Assembly: GCA_003956705.1 (NCBI GenBank)
Contig: QZCP01000144.1
Location: 1-64,000 of the forward strand
Length of the DNA: 64,000 nucleotides
Direction of reading: 5' to 3'
Origin: Brevipalpus yothersi
Taxonomy: Eukaryota > Arthropoda > Arachnida > Trombidiformes > Tenuipalpidae
Shown here: positions 24,531 through 36,474 of the stretch, in pieces
Position numbering within the stretch: position 1 is the stretch's first letter
Layout: each line of letters starts with the position of its first letter
Translations under genes and position numbers: made by a program
The notes under the pieces: model-generated
What the model was told of the DNA's origin: nothing
The model's input: the letters and a program-made list of their open reading frames with translations, nothing else
Database searches by the model: none

Positions 24531-26271
24531 ATGAAAAAATTGTGTCTTTTTCTTATTTTAATTCAAATAAATTTGATCAAATCAACTGTTACACTCGAAA
24601 AAGATGATCAATATGATGATCAAAATGATGATCAATATGATGATCAATATGATGACCCTCATTTCATAGATGATCGAACAACTCTGGTTGAGCTGTGGGA
24701 ATGGAGATTCGATGAAATTGCCAAAGAATGTGAACGTTTTCTGGGTCCTTATGGGTTTGGCGGTGTTCTCATTGCGACAGTTTGGGAACATGAACTGATA
24801 CCCAATCCTGTGGTCAACAATAAGTATGGCTTGGTGAGCTACAAAATAATGACCAGATATGGTAATGAAGCTCAGCTAGCTGATATGATTAAGCGATGCA
24901 ATAATGCTGGTGTTCGAGTGTTTGTTGATTGTAACATTGGAACCACAACTTTCCCATATGAAGGTAAAGGTTTTGGTGGAACACCTTTTGATGGTAGAAA
25001 TAGAAGTTATCCTGGAATTCCTTTTACGATGAAAAATTTTAATTACGGCTCATCGTGTCCCACAAAATCTGGTAATATTGAAAATCCAAAAAATCTTGTC
25101 CAGTTACGAAACTGTATGCTGACTGATCTCAATGATCTTGATAATGGCCAAAAGTATGTACAAGGCAAGATTGTCAAAGCAATCAATAAGCTGATTGACT
25201 TCGGTATAGCAGGAATCCGCATAGATGCCAGCTATCTTAACTGGCCAAAAAATCTGAAGAAAATTTTCAAGCGAACAAACAACCTCAATACAAAATTTTT
25301 CGATGCAAATTCAACAATCTACGTTTTCCACTCAATCGACTATGAATCTGGCCTGAAGCCCAGTCCTGGACCAGATCCGAAAGAATATCTTAACATTGGA
25401 TCAATAGTTGCTGTGGATGCAAGACGCAAAATTGTCGATGCTTTTCGAAAACGTGATTACGAAACGGTTGCTGATCTGATTTCCCTGGATAATGAAGTTT
25501 GGAACAAAATTCCAAGTGAATCAGCTGTAATTCTGATTGATTCGGCAGCATTTCAGTACGAAGATCTACCAAAAGATGCAATCAATTTTCGATTACCTTA
25601 CAAACTGATACGAGCCACAGCTTTCATGTTAGCTTGGCCATATGGATCACCATTGATCATGAGTAACTTCAATTACACTATCGGACCAGCACCAGATTTT
25701 TATGCACTAGATCCTTTGGCAAAAAAGTGGCCCGCTGCTTTGGCACCAATTGGACCTGATGGATTTTCGGCTGATGTCAAAATAAAGTCCGACTCTTCCT
25801 GTTATCTTCCATGGATCTGTGAACACAGGTAAGAGTAATGAATATACTGTAAAAGGTATTGTAAGTGAAATTCCGTTAATTTATCATATACTCAGATGGA
25901 AGCCAATACGTAATATGGTTAAATTTCGGAATGTTGTTGGTGATGAGCCAGTTGAAAACCAAGTGACTTTTGGTGAAAATGTGATTGCATTCAGTCGAGG
26001 ATCGAAAGGATTCATAGTGATTGTTAACGATGGAGGTGAACTCTACTATGAGTTTCAAACTGGCCTACCGGAAGGAAAATATTGTGATATAATTTCTGGT
26101 GATTTAACTGGAAATCCTAAAAAGCCCTGTTCTGGGGAAAAAATTGAAGTGCAGAGTGATGGCAAAGCACTAATCTATCTTGATGGTGGAACTGATAAGG
26201 TTTCTGTCATTGCGTTTCACATCAAATCACGTGTTCCTGATGAGATACAAGATTCGACAACTGAATTCTGA
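24531..26271 (+). CDS. Secreted amylase-fold protein 2, catalytic Glu and Asp lost
   Basis: Exons 24531-25828 and 25896-26271 (67-bp intron) give about 557 aa. The start at 24531 opens a signal peptide (MKKLCLFLILIQINLIKS). It is followed by an acidic spacer of four DDQY/DDQN repeats (24603-24650) that the other two paralogues lack. GH13 scaffold: ELWEWRFDEIAKECERFLGP, NKYGLVSYKIMTRYG, AWPYGSPLIMSNF, EHRWKPIRNMVKFRN. Asp197 and Arg195 are kept (GIRIDASYLNWP). Glu233 is Ser (VFHSIDY), Asp300 is Ala (IDSAAFQ), and DAVINH is DCNIGT. It is thus a non-catalytic amylase relative, like its two neighbours. A C-terminal extension of about nine residues explains the longer exon 2. Confidence 0.88.
24603..24650 (+). 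repeat. 12-nt coding tandem repeat (four units, DDQY)
   Basis: Four near-perfect copies of gatgatcaatat inside amylase-fold gene 2 encode an acidic linker after the signal peptide. It is absent from the paralogues at 19.1 and 34.8 kb, so it is a recent expansion and may vary between individuals. Confidence 0.85.
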
Positions 26272-26587
26272 TCTCACAATGAACCATACATGTATTCTTG
26301 ATAATGGATTCCAGAGACTGATATCATGATCTGATTGCGAACATATGTGCAATGCAATTTGAAAAAGAATGGTGAAAACTTTTCTGGAAACAAGTCAACT
26401 TTACTCACGAATAGATTAGCTCTCGAATAGTTTGTTGCTGTTAATATAAATATACTACATTTCTGGCTTTTTATCGAAAAGTCATTCTTATTCATATTCA
26501 TGCATTAGTGTATAATGACAATGTTCCTCTAACATAAAAAGCTCATAAATATTGAAAGCAATCACAAGTGTTGATGTCGCATATCTC
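26272..26587. other. Intergenic region between convergent genes
   Basis: Short spacer between the 3' ends of amylase-fold gene 2 (+) and the small membrane-anchored protein (-). No coding frame or repeat is seen. Confidence 0.4.
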
Positions 26588-27208
26588 CTAGAAAATTACT
26601 GTTGAGTGATATTGTCCAAGCGTCCTAGTATTAAGTTCTGAATGATCTAGGCTTTCAGAAGAGGTGTCTGATCCATCATCCATGAAACGATTATGTAAGA
26701 CCAGGACTAGGTATTTCAAATAATCGATAACAATCATGATGCCAACCGGGATCATTATGTATATTATCAAGAAGGTAGACCGAATCATAAGACATACTGA
26801 ACCCTATCAAAAAGAATGAAACACATCATGTTTTTAAGATAATTACAATTTGGCGGTATCATGTATACTCACACCTTCACAGTTATTGTTTCTTATCCAA
26901 TTCCAAGTTTGTTCAGTTAAATTTTTCAACTTATGAGAGCCCCAGATTTCATGATTATCATCTTTGAAAATCTCAGAGTGGAAACAATCCAAAATTTCAG
27001 AGAAACAGAAGCATCTATGAAATACACCACCCTCATTATATCTTTTCATTTGATCTTTCTGCTCATCCGATAAATTATTGTAACATTCTTTCAGAACGGG
27101 AGGTAATTCGTTGATGCATTCAGAAAAGTCTTCATCATATTTTGGAGAATTTTCCTGAGAATTGATGAAAACAACGAAAAACAGAAGCAAAATACACAGA
27201 ATTTTCAT
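26588..27208 (-). CDS. Small signal-peptide protein with one membrane segment
   Basis: Two exons (27208-26873, 26803-26588) join in phase across a 69-bp intron to give about 183 aa. Exon 1 encodes a signal peptide (MKILCILLLFFVVFINS) and a cysteine-containing ectodomain (SECINELPPVLKECYNN, RCFCFSEILDCFHSE, NNNCEG). Exon 2 encodes a hydrophobic segment (STFLIIYIMIPVGIMIVIDY) and a short Ser/Thr-rich tail. The layout is that of a type I membrane protein. I do not recognise the family. The joined model rests on consistent phase and good splice signals. Confidence 0.6.
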
Positions 27209-28542
27209 GATGTAAACTTTTTATCAGCTAAGATTGTCAATGGCTGGTAGGTTTTTGCTAATGGTATTAGACTGGGATAAAAAATAACACAGCGAAAAAG
27301 TGTAGAGAAACCAAATGGCATTCCATTCATCTGACTCACAGCAATTAGCTTTTGTAATTTCAACCAAGAAATTGTCTGACAGAAGACTTATTGACAATCT
27401 CTGGCATATTTTATTACTGTGTCGCCAAGAAATAGCTAAATAAGAATTTGAATAGTAATCTGGATAGCTATATCAACAATAGTATGAAGAGTAGATGATG
27501 ATTTATTCCTGGTCTACCAGAAAAAGATTCTATCCAAAGAAACAATGAATAGCTAAAAGTTGTCTAGTGGTATCTCCTGAGGTGAAATTTTCACCAATAA
27601 GCCTTATTGGGTGGCTAGAGCTCAGTTCATTAGAACTTGATCTTCATGAAAATTTCTTCAGCTTATAAACTTCTATTTAGACAAAACTTTTCTTTTCACA
27701 TGTTTCAAAATTCGAAATTTTTTGGGCACGTTCTGTATCATCTCATGCTCATTTTTATCTATTTCGAATCTCTTTTGGATCTTTTTCCGAACCTTATCAA
27801 TTGGTATAATTCAGAACTTATAGATAAGGAGAAAATTCAGATAGCCTGGAAATTTTCGCTGAGAATCCTGTCAGATTTTTCCAAATGAATTCCTCCAAAT
27901 GAGTGTAATAGTAATCATCACAAAGTCTCTGATGAACATCACTGTGAACCAATAAGATCTATCCATTTGCTCTTGAGAAAAAAGTGAAAAATTATCCATT
28001 AAGTAGTTGAAATATTTAATCAATGCAAAAAACTGCGAGAAAAGAATCAAAATTTCATGATATCCTGTAGTGTTGGAAAAGTTGATTCCATCACTTACTG
28101 AGATCGATTTCATTGAATCAATCAAGCTGGTATTTGAGTTTCATCAAGTTTCTAAGAATCAAGAATCAATTGAGTGACACTTTCACGACATGATCACTTT
28201 GGCTTGATAGATTTACTTTTAATTATATTGGATGCAAAGCATTCCTTGAAAAATAGACATATTTCAGGAAATGTTAGAAATATTATCATTATCTAGATGA
28301 TTTTTTACCTTGTAAGCCTTGCTATGCTTGAATTGGTGATCTTTCAATTTTAACTTATTGATACAGCTCATCTAAAGATTTTAATCGAGATTACGATTGC
28401 TGGATCTGCGACTTTACGAAAATATCTTCGAATACATACCCATTTCCGATATTTTTCAGAATTTTTTTTACAATACAATTTATCTCTGTTGAAATATAAT
28501 CATTCAGTAAAAAAATTTTGCAAGAAGAAAAAAATTATGATA
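27209..28542. other. Long region without a supported gene
   Basis: About 1.3 kb, AT-rich. It contains two hydrophobic ORFs (27637-27888, plus, 83 aa; 27871-28125, minus, 84 aa) that overlap each other, lack signal peptides or motifs, and have low-complexity codon use. I cannot support either. No RNA gene or repeat is visible. Confidence 0.4.
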
Positions 28543-28876
28543 TTACGTTTCCTTTCCCGGAGGTCCAACCAATTTGAATTTTGCACATTCAGCAACCTTA
28601 CTTTTTATCTCTTTTTTGTGTGAATTTTTCTTCAATATTGCAAAGAGAATGCTATTAAGGAATGAAACTTCGATATTGTGCCAAAATACTCACTTTTAGA
28701 CATTGTTCAAGTAGCTTTTTTCGAGATCCAATGAGTAAATTTTTTTTCTCTGGCTTACACAAATCATATAAATCAATTTTCGTTTTGTTTTTTGGAGTAG
28801 TCCTTCCCTTTCTGAGACCTTCAGCAGAAATTGCAATTATCGAAATAACGAGAACAATATGAATGATGATATTCAT
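28543..28876 (-). CDS. Candidate small secreted Lys-rich protein
   Basis: Proposed exons 28876-28694 and 28629-28543 give about 89 aa. It starts with a signal peptide (MNIIIHIVLVISIIAISAEG), then a basic mature part with three Cys (LYDLCKPEKK, LLEQCLK, AECAKF) and the ending GPPGKET. The donor GTGAGT is strong; the acceptor TTGAAG is weak and was chosen because it preserves frame. If the intron model is wrong, the protein ends shortly after residue 61. The family is unknown. Size, charge and secretion would fit an antimicrobial-type or salivary peptide, but there is no motif to prove it. Confidence 0.4.
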
Positions 28877-29413
28877 TTGAACCCACTTAAGATGATTATT
28901 TTCTTCTACAATAAGCCATATTTTAGAAGTGGCAATGAGAAACTCGAATAGCTCAAATGAAAGGAATTCAGATTCCAGATGTTTGGTGATTGATTTTGAA
29001 ATTCTTTTCCATGATATCCAGATATCGAGGCTCAATTTTTGTTCAAGTCAAAGGTGAAACAAGATACAAAATTTGGATCCAAAAAATGCTTCGAAAGCAC
29101 AGAGAAAAGAAGACGTTCAACTGACATTGGTGGTTCCACTATGATAAAGTATTATTCGAACTTTAGTATGGACATTCTGTTTAGACAACAATTTTGAGTG
29201 GGAAGCCAAGAAAAAATAGCCACTTTAGAAATTGAACTCTTTCAGCATTTGTATATTGTGTGGAGAGAACATTTTCCTTAAGAATTGTGGATCTAATTCA
29301 CCAGATGATATGAATATTCTGAATCAGCAGTTGTGGTACATATCTCGTGGTGAGATGATCTTCATTTATGATTTGAAGATAAATTATCCATTAGACCCAT
29401 AGTTTGATGCTTT
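28877..29413. other. Intergenic region
   Basis: Spacer between the candidate small secreted gene and the second MFS gene, both minus. It likely holds the promoter of the former. Nothing else is seen. Confidence 0.35.
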
Positions 29414-31171
29414 TTAACTGGCAATACTACCTCCTCTCTGAAAAAGAACACAAGTGAAAATTAGAGATGATGATTGTATGTTTGAAACCGATATTTACTT
29501 CTTCTTTTGATTGAAGCTTTTTTTCATGGCGTATATCCAGATCTATCCAAAGAATGGATAAGTAGGGTATCAGAAAAATGGCTATCGTTGCATGATAAAC
29601 CATGCCAGGATAAAAATCAGCAGTATTGGAGAAGATAAATGAATAATAGAAACCGTCCAACATGGGAGTTGTAGCCTCAATGCAGCCCAAAAGAGTGAAC
29701 ACTTGTCCAATTTCATCAGAGTTGACTGATTTTGATATCATCGACCGTAGACAAGGTAAAAAAATCGAAGCAAAAGCTCCAATGACACTTGAGAGAAAGA
29801 AAGCAAATGGTTCCAAAATTCCACCCTTAATAATGAACGACATCATTGCTGACACAACACCTAAGATGCCACAGGCAGCATCACCGAAATGGAACCACTT
29901 CTGTAGAATGTATGGCCAAAAAATGCCCATAAATGTTGGAAGTATAAGAGCAATTGCTCTTGCAGTTGAATAATAGACTGCTGACCAGTGATAGGCTAAT
30001 TGAGCGAATTGATATGCAACAGTAGTTTCACCTAAAACACAGAAAATATAGATGCCTATGGAAAGAAAATACAGTCGTAAATGTAAATGCTTATGGTGAG
30101 AACGTTTTTTGGCACAAGTTCTCAGCATTCCAATCACATTGGAGGTATCAAAGAGTTCTCGGATCATTTTTCTCAAATTTTTCTGTTCTGTGGATGGTTC
30201 CTCGGTTCTGTTCTGATCAGTAACAATGTGGTGAGTTGATTCACTGGGTTGATTAATTTGAGATTTTCGTGTATCAATCAAGACAAGTCCCCATATTGTT
30301 GCAACCAGATTGATAATGCTGGTCAAAACAAATACACCTGTATAATTCTGTAATCCGATACCAAACCATGGCTTAAGAGCCAAAACTGGTCCTCCTAAGA
30401 GTGTACCAGCAAGAACCCCTAGAAAAATTTGAGACACAGTTTGTGTGAAATGATGTAGAATTTTCTGCCATGTGCCCCTTGATCACATTCTTGCTGACCA
30501 ACCTCCTTGAATTGCGAATTCAATCATCCCAAATCTGATCATTCGATGAGAAGATGGAGAAGTTGTTGTGACAATTGAGAATACACAGCAGAGGAATGCT
30601 GCAATACCACCATTGAGAACTTTGGGAACATTAGATACCAGTAGAATCATATAATCTGACAAAATGACAACGTTGCAAATTACATAAGGATTGGCACAAC
30701 ATGAATGATATGCTTTGTGGTCTGCTTACCTATTTTGAAATAGAACAATTGATGGAGAACAACAAGACAACAGATCAAATTTCCCAATGGCTGTGCAGCC
30801 AGTACATATTTCATCATATTTGGATACTGATCGAGCCATTTACCAAGGAATATGGTCACCAGGATTCCCGGAAAATATCCAATAAAATTCACATAAGATT
30901 TCCATCGAGTTACATGAGTGTAAATATCGATTGCTTGAGGAAGATAATCTTTTCGATCTTGAATATTGCGGCAAACATCAGGTGATAATTGAAGATTATT
31001 CAAGCATATTTTGTCTTGAACAATTTGATTGAGACTGATATCAGAGAATCCAAAAGTGAAACAAACAATAAAACAAAATATATCCAAACTTATGACTTTA
31101 AGATAACTGAAAGGCTTGTGGATGCTCTGGTCAACATTGATCCCACAATCGGCCTGTTGATCTGATGGCAT
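29414..31171 (-). CDS. MFS transporter, SLC46-like (paralogue of the 21.0-22.7 kb gene)
   Basis: Exons 31171-30730 (442 nt, the same as exon 1 of its paralogue, which fixes the start at Met 31171), 30655-30503 and 30418-29499. The 3' end is either a tiny last exon 29437-29414 (RGGSIAS) or readthrough to a stop at 29427. The length is about 510-530 aa with roughly twelve membrane segments. SLC46 signs: VISLDIFCFIVCFTFGFSD, the Cys loop (DKICLNNL, DVCRNIQ) and FLGKWLDQYPNM. A hydrophilic loop with EPSTEQKNLRKM lies between the two halves. The substrate is unknown. It is flanked by small secreted genes on the same strand. Confidence 0.82.
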
Positions 31172-32620
31172 TTTGGTTTCCCTTTTTGGACAGTCAATTT
31201 TCGTCCAAATGTACACATCAACGGTGATAATGGATCTTCTATGGTAGAGTAGAAAATAATTAATAATAAAAATGATTGATCCCTCATCATTAGCAATCTG
31301 CTTGATGAACCCTCCCTCCTCAATGACCTATCCACGAGTCAGCCAGACAGAGGGGTTGAAAATACACATTATTGTGTAACATTTTGTTGGAATTTGTACT
31401 TTGAAAAGATTGTTTGCAGAGTAGCAAATTCTATTGCCAACCATAATGATAAATCTAATCAGCTTGATGATCAACCATTCCAGCTACACTTATGATAATA
31501 CAACTTTGTTGTTCAATAGATTTTTGGTGAGAGAAGTTCCATTGAGGTAGAAAAATAGACAGCAAAAGAAAAATTAACAGACTATCACAATGAACGAATA
31601 GTAATCCCACCAAACGATAGTTGAATTCATCTAATGATGATGACAAAATGAACAGAATTAATTCTCAAGATAAAATTAATACACACAGATCTTTATCATC
31701 ATAACACTTCAAACTTCGTTCCGAAAACTTTTATCATGAGGTCAATGACCTTTCGATGTGCTGTTATCTAGTGGTGTTGAGTGAAAGTTTCAATTAATTC
31801 GAATTGAGTAATTAATTAATTAATTGATTATTGTGATAGATTTTTATTTTAACATTTGATGATTTCAATTATTTTAATCAGGTTTTACTGTATCATTTTT
31901 TTAATGTTTTTTTTTCTCATTCAAATGTATGGTGAATATCAGTGATTGAATGATTTTTCACAACTCTAATGGAATTCTGTCGAGTGTGAATATCGAAAAT
32001 ATCGAAAATTTTTCGAAGAATTTCTTTTCCTTTCTCTTTACATCGCCTAATGTTTTCAGCTTATTTTTTTTGAATTGGCTTTTCCTCATCCGATGCTTAT
32101 TATTGATGATTGTTGAATGGAGATGGATGGAGTAATACATCATCTGTTATACATGTACTTTTAAAAATTAATCTTGTTAACTGATGTCCTACTAATCTTA
32201 TCATGAATATATGATGAATATATTAGGATGAATGAATCAATTTTAACTGTAGTCATTCCATTTGAGCTCAAGGTGAGTGGAAAATGATAATCGACTCAAT
32301 TCGTTTATCGTTTGATCTTGGAACAAGAGATGATCTGAATATTCGTGTTCGAATAAGGGAAGATGATAACCAGAATGAATACAGATGGAAAAATTTTGGA
32401 ATTATTACTACAAATCAGCCAAAATCCATCAAAAAATAGGGATGATTGTAGTTTGAAAGCCATCGGAAATCAATATTCGATTGGACTCACAGTGGTGAAA
32501 AATGAATTTTCACAACAGAATCCTGATTTTATTCAGAATGTATAACTGGTGATCAACAGAATACTCAGAGAAGAGCAGTGATTTATTCATTCATTTCTTA
32601 TTATCAGGCAACAATTTATT
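31172..32620. other. Long intergenic region
   Basis: About 1.45 kb, strongly AT-rich, with poly-A/T runs and a taattaattaatt run near 31811. The second MFS gene promoter should lie at its left end. Only short, motif-less ORFs on both strands are present. No RNA gene or transposon ends were seen. Confidence 0.4.
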
Positions 32621-33014
32621 TTACATTTTGGGCCGTTCTTCCATATAACGTTTCTTCAAACGCTGTAATTCTGACAACACAAAATCGATCCGTTCAAATT
32701 TTCCCAAATTAAATGCAATCAAAATGCTCTGGAAAACAGCTACATCACTGTCTGCCCAGTCTGGCCTACACTTGATGTAGTAATGTTTAGGATCACGAGC
32801 CTGACCTCGACAACTTGTTATGTCCTTAATTAGCTCTTCGACAATTGAATCTTTTTCATCAGTCTGAGTTGTGGACACATCGTTTGCTGTGAAATGAGAT
32901 GAAAAACAATAATTAAACAATTTTCAACCAATTTTTTCCCAGCCAATAAAGCTCACCGCAGATGAATCCAATCAAAAAGAAGAGAAGAATTGCCAATACG
33001 TGTTTGAATTCCAT
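32621..33014 (-). CDS. Small secreted protein, unknown family
   Basis: Exons 33014-32957 and 32886-32621 (70-bp intron, GTGAGC donor and TTTCACAG acceptor) give about 107 aa. The signal peptide is clear (MEFKHVLAILLFFLIGFIC). The mature chain is charged, has two Cys (ITSCRGQA, YIKCRPDW) that could form one disulphide, and ends in an amphipathic Leu/Arg/Lys helix (LSELQRLKKRYMEERPK). No known domain is recognised. It is a solid small gene by structure; the function is unknown. Confidence 0.65.
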
Positions 33015-34809
33015 AATTTCGAATATTATCAATTCAGTTGACCAAGAAAAACTCACAATTCACACCTTAGACAAGAAGCAGCTCAATTGCCACGTTAATG
33101 TGTATCAATTCAGTTTATATACCTGGTACATGTAAAAATTATGCTCATCATGTCCACTCAACTCAACTTCTTGTTCCTCCTCTCGATCAGTTGCTATGGA
33201 CTTAATACATTAATTATGAACTTTAAATCAGTCTCACGTGTGTATATCTCACTTTGTAGCAGATTATTTTTTGTGAAAAAAATCTTTTATCCACCAACAT
33301 TCATCTGCTAGTCTGAAGTTTTTTTTCCATTCATTCAATAGATTCTGATATCATTTTGTGAAAATTTGACTGAGGTGAAAGTTTTTTCTTATGATTTTTT
33401 GATTTTCTATTGAATGTATTATTGTTTCTGTTTTTGAATTCTGAATGAATTTTAATCATCAAATATAGTATTACTAACTCTTTGGACAAGCGATGAGATA
33501 GAGATTGTTGAATGATATAACACCTCTAAGTACATTAGATGACTATGGGAAAGAATCATTACATTCAACATAACTTTCTAGCTATCAGCAGGTGCTTACT
33601 TATAGCTGTCATTCTTCATAACAAGAACTTATGAAATCTCTTCATGAAAGACGGACAAGAGAAAGAAAGAAAGAAAAAGAAAGTTTGTTGATTGAAATGA
33701 TGAAATTTCATAATCCAACAAGTAAGGACTTGGTATGGGCCACTGATCTAGCGAATGATTGAGTAATCGAGAATATTTTATCATTTAAAAGCGTAATATT
33801 TATAATGATCTAAAAAATAATGCCGATTTATCCATCGATCAACCATGATTTAGATGGCTAGAAAGCTCAAACCAATATAAATTCTGATTCTTAGGAGAAT
33901 TGTTGAGGAATGATCCATCGCATCTCAATTGTCTTGCTCATTTCCTGTTTCATTTAATTGCCACACCATATTGTAACTATGGCTCCGATACCAGTAACTC
34001 AACCTATGTGACACGAGTTTTGGCAAATAAGACACAAAATTCGCAAAAATTCTGATTCTAATTCTCCTGAAAAAATCATCATCTCACGAAGCCCATCCAG
34101 TTATTGAAAGTATAGAAATTACATTGAGTATGAGTGATTTGTTCTTACGAGGCGAAGATCTAAAGCTGCCCAAAAGTGAAGCTCTGAGAATATTATTCTG
34201 GTCTATTCGTCAATATTCTGCATTCATTCTTCCATGATTCGGATGATGGACAGATTTTTTCTTTTTCAATTTTTTTGCCTCACTTAAGGGTTATTTTGTT
34301 GAGCCTGAGCTAGTCTCAGGTCAAGAAGCTGCATATTGTTACCGTTGCCAGCATGATCAACCATGATTTTCAAATTGGCTCACTAGACAGAAAATCATAT
34401 CGTGATATAATTTCTCGTGATTCAACAATATATAAAGAAATTCTTATTCTGGGAGTGAAATCACGATATAGTTTCAACAATTCTCTCCTTGACACATCTA
34501 TTCCATTACTTTCCTCTCAATACTGAAATCCCATCAGAGTCTGATGATCAGACCCATGTAGGTAGATTTTTCATCGTCCGCATCATTTTTAAATTGCTCC
34601 TCAATCACTCAGAGATTTTGCAGAATTTCTGAAAGATGTGAATTATATGACTCTGATACACTTCAGCAAACAGATTTTTCAAAGTCTCATTTTTGGTCGT
34701 GATGAATATTGATAGTTCACAGGTGGTTGAAGCTGTACTCCCTTTAAACTCGAGGTGCATGCAGCATCACGAAAATTTACTAACAAAAATCAACGAAATT
34801 GATCCATTC
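33015..34809. other. Long intergenic region
   Basis: About 1.8 kb between the small secreted gene (-) and amylase-fold gene 3 (+), which diverge. It contains a short purine run (gaaagaaagaaagaaaaagaaag near 33660) and poly-T tracts. The upstream part of the long open frame from 34693 is not needed for the gene. No other feature is seen. Confidence 0.4.
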
Positions 34810-36474
34810 ATGATGGATATTTTTCTATTATTATTAGTTTTCACAGTCCTCATCAATTCTATACCAGTGAATAGTATTGGATATGATCCTCATTTCATTG
34901 GTGATCGTTCTGTTGTGGTGAATCTTTTTGAGTGGAGATTCGATGAAATAGCCAAAGAATGTGAACGATTTTTGGGACCGAATGGGTATGGAGGAGTCTT
35001 AACATCACCGGTATGGGAACATGAGCTAATGAAAAATCCTGTGGTTAACAATCGATATGCTTTGGTGAGTTACAAGATTATCACCAGATACGGAAATGAG
35101 AATCAACTGGCTGATATGATAAAGCGGTGCAATAATGCTGGTGTTCGAGTGTATATCGATTGTAATGTTGGCTCAACAACTTTTCCGTACAAAGGTAAAG
35201 GTTTTGGTGGAACACCATTTGATGGCGTCGAGAAAAATTATCCTGGTGTGCCTTATAAGAAAGAAAATTTCAACTCAAAAGCATTATGTCCATCACAATC
35301 TGGTGATATTGAAGATCCTAACAATCTACGACAGCTCAGAGACTGCCAATTGACCGGACTGAATGATCTGAATAATAGTCAAGAATATGTTCAAAATAAA
35401 ATTGCCCAAGCATTGAACAAGCTGATCAATCTTGGAATAGCAGGTATTCGAGTTGATGCTAGCTATATGAGCTGGCCTAAAGATCTTGGAAAAATATTTC
35501 GAAAACTTTCTCATCTGAATACAAAGTATTTCAAACAACAATCAGAACTTTTTGTCTTCCACTCGATTGCTTGGGAGGCTTCCTTCAGTCAAGCTCCCGA
35601 AATCAATCCACAAGATTATACTATGTACGGATCTGTGATTGCTACTGGAGCAAGGAAACATATTATCGATGCTTTTCTCAGACGAGATTCCGTTAGAATC
35701 ACGAGTCTTGTTCATTTTGATGATCAAGCTTGGACCCAAATTCCTAGTGATTCTGCTATAATTGTCATTGATTCTCCATTTAATCAGTTCTCTGATTCAC
35801 CGGATGTGATCAACTTTCGAGATCGTGATTTACTGATCAGAGCCACAGCATTCATGTTGGCATGGCCTTACGGTGTGCCCATTGTGATGAGTAGTTTTGA
35901 TTATCATATTGGCCCTTCTCCTGATCTATGGGAACACAGTCCTCAGGCAAGAAAATGGCCTGCTGCAAAGGCCCCGGTTGGACCTGATGGATATATTGTA
36001 GATGTTAGGATCGAATCAGATTTGTCCTGCTCGAAACCATGGATCTGTGAGCATAGGTAAGAATATCTTCCGAAATGGATGGACTACGAAAGTCTGAAAT
36101 TCTAATATCTATCTTCTCTACCCAGATGGAGTCCAATACGTAATATGATCAAGTTCCGTAATGTTGTCGGTGATGCACCGGTACTAAATGTTATCAGTCT
36201 GGATGATGATGTGATCGCATTCAGTCGTGGATCGAGAGGATTCATTCTCATTATCAATGACAACACGCTGGTTGACTATAAATTCCAGACTGGTCTACCT
36301 GATGGAAAATATTGTGATATAATATCTGGAGATATGATTGGCGATACCAAGAAGAAATGTTCTGGTCGCACAATCCAAGTGGATAAAGATGGCCAAGCGA
36401 GGATCTTTCTTGACGGAGGTTTTGATGCGATCTCAGTTATTGCTATTCATCTGAAATCTCGTCTTCCTAATTGA
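34810..36474 (+). CDS. Secreted amylase-fold protein 3, catalytic Glu and Asp lost
   Basis: Exons 34810-36056 and 36126-36474 (69-bp intron); about 531 aa. The frame is open further upstream, but Met 34810/34813 starts a signal peptide (MMDIFLLLLVFTVLINS), so I use it. GH13 scaffold: NLFEWRFDEIAKECERFLGP, NRYALVSYKIITRYG, AWPYGVPIVMSSF, EHRWSPIRNMIKFRN. Asp197 and Arg195 are kept (GIRVDASYMSWP). Glu233 is Ser (VFHSIAWE), Asp300 is Phe (IDSPFNQF) and DAVINH is DCNVGS. Exon 2 is 349 nt, as in protein 1. All three amylase-fold genes share the same single-intron position, immediately before the RW of the C-terminal domain. Confidence 0.88.

Noticed and set aside
27637..28125. Hydrophobic ORFs on opposite strands
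   Set aside because: They overlap, lack start context, signal peptide or splice partners, and have low-complexity composition.
34693..34809. Long N-terminal extension of amylase-fold protein 3
   Set aside because: The frame is open by chance; the Met at 34810 starts a standard signal peptide in the same position as in the paralogues.
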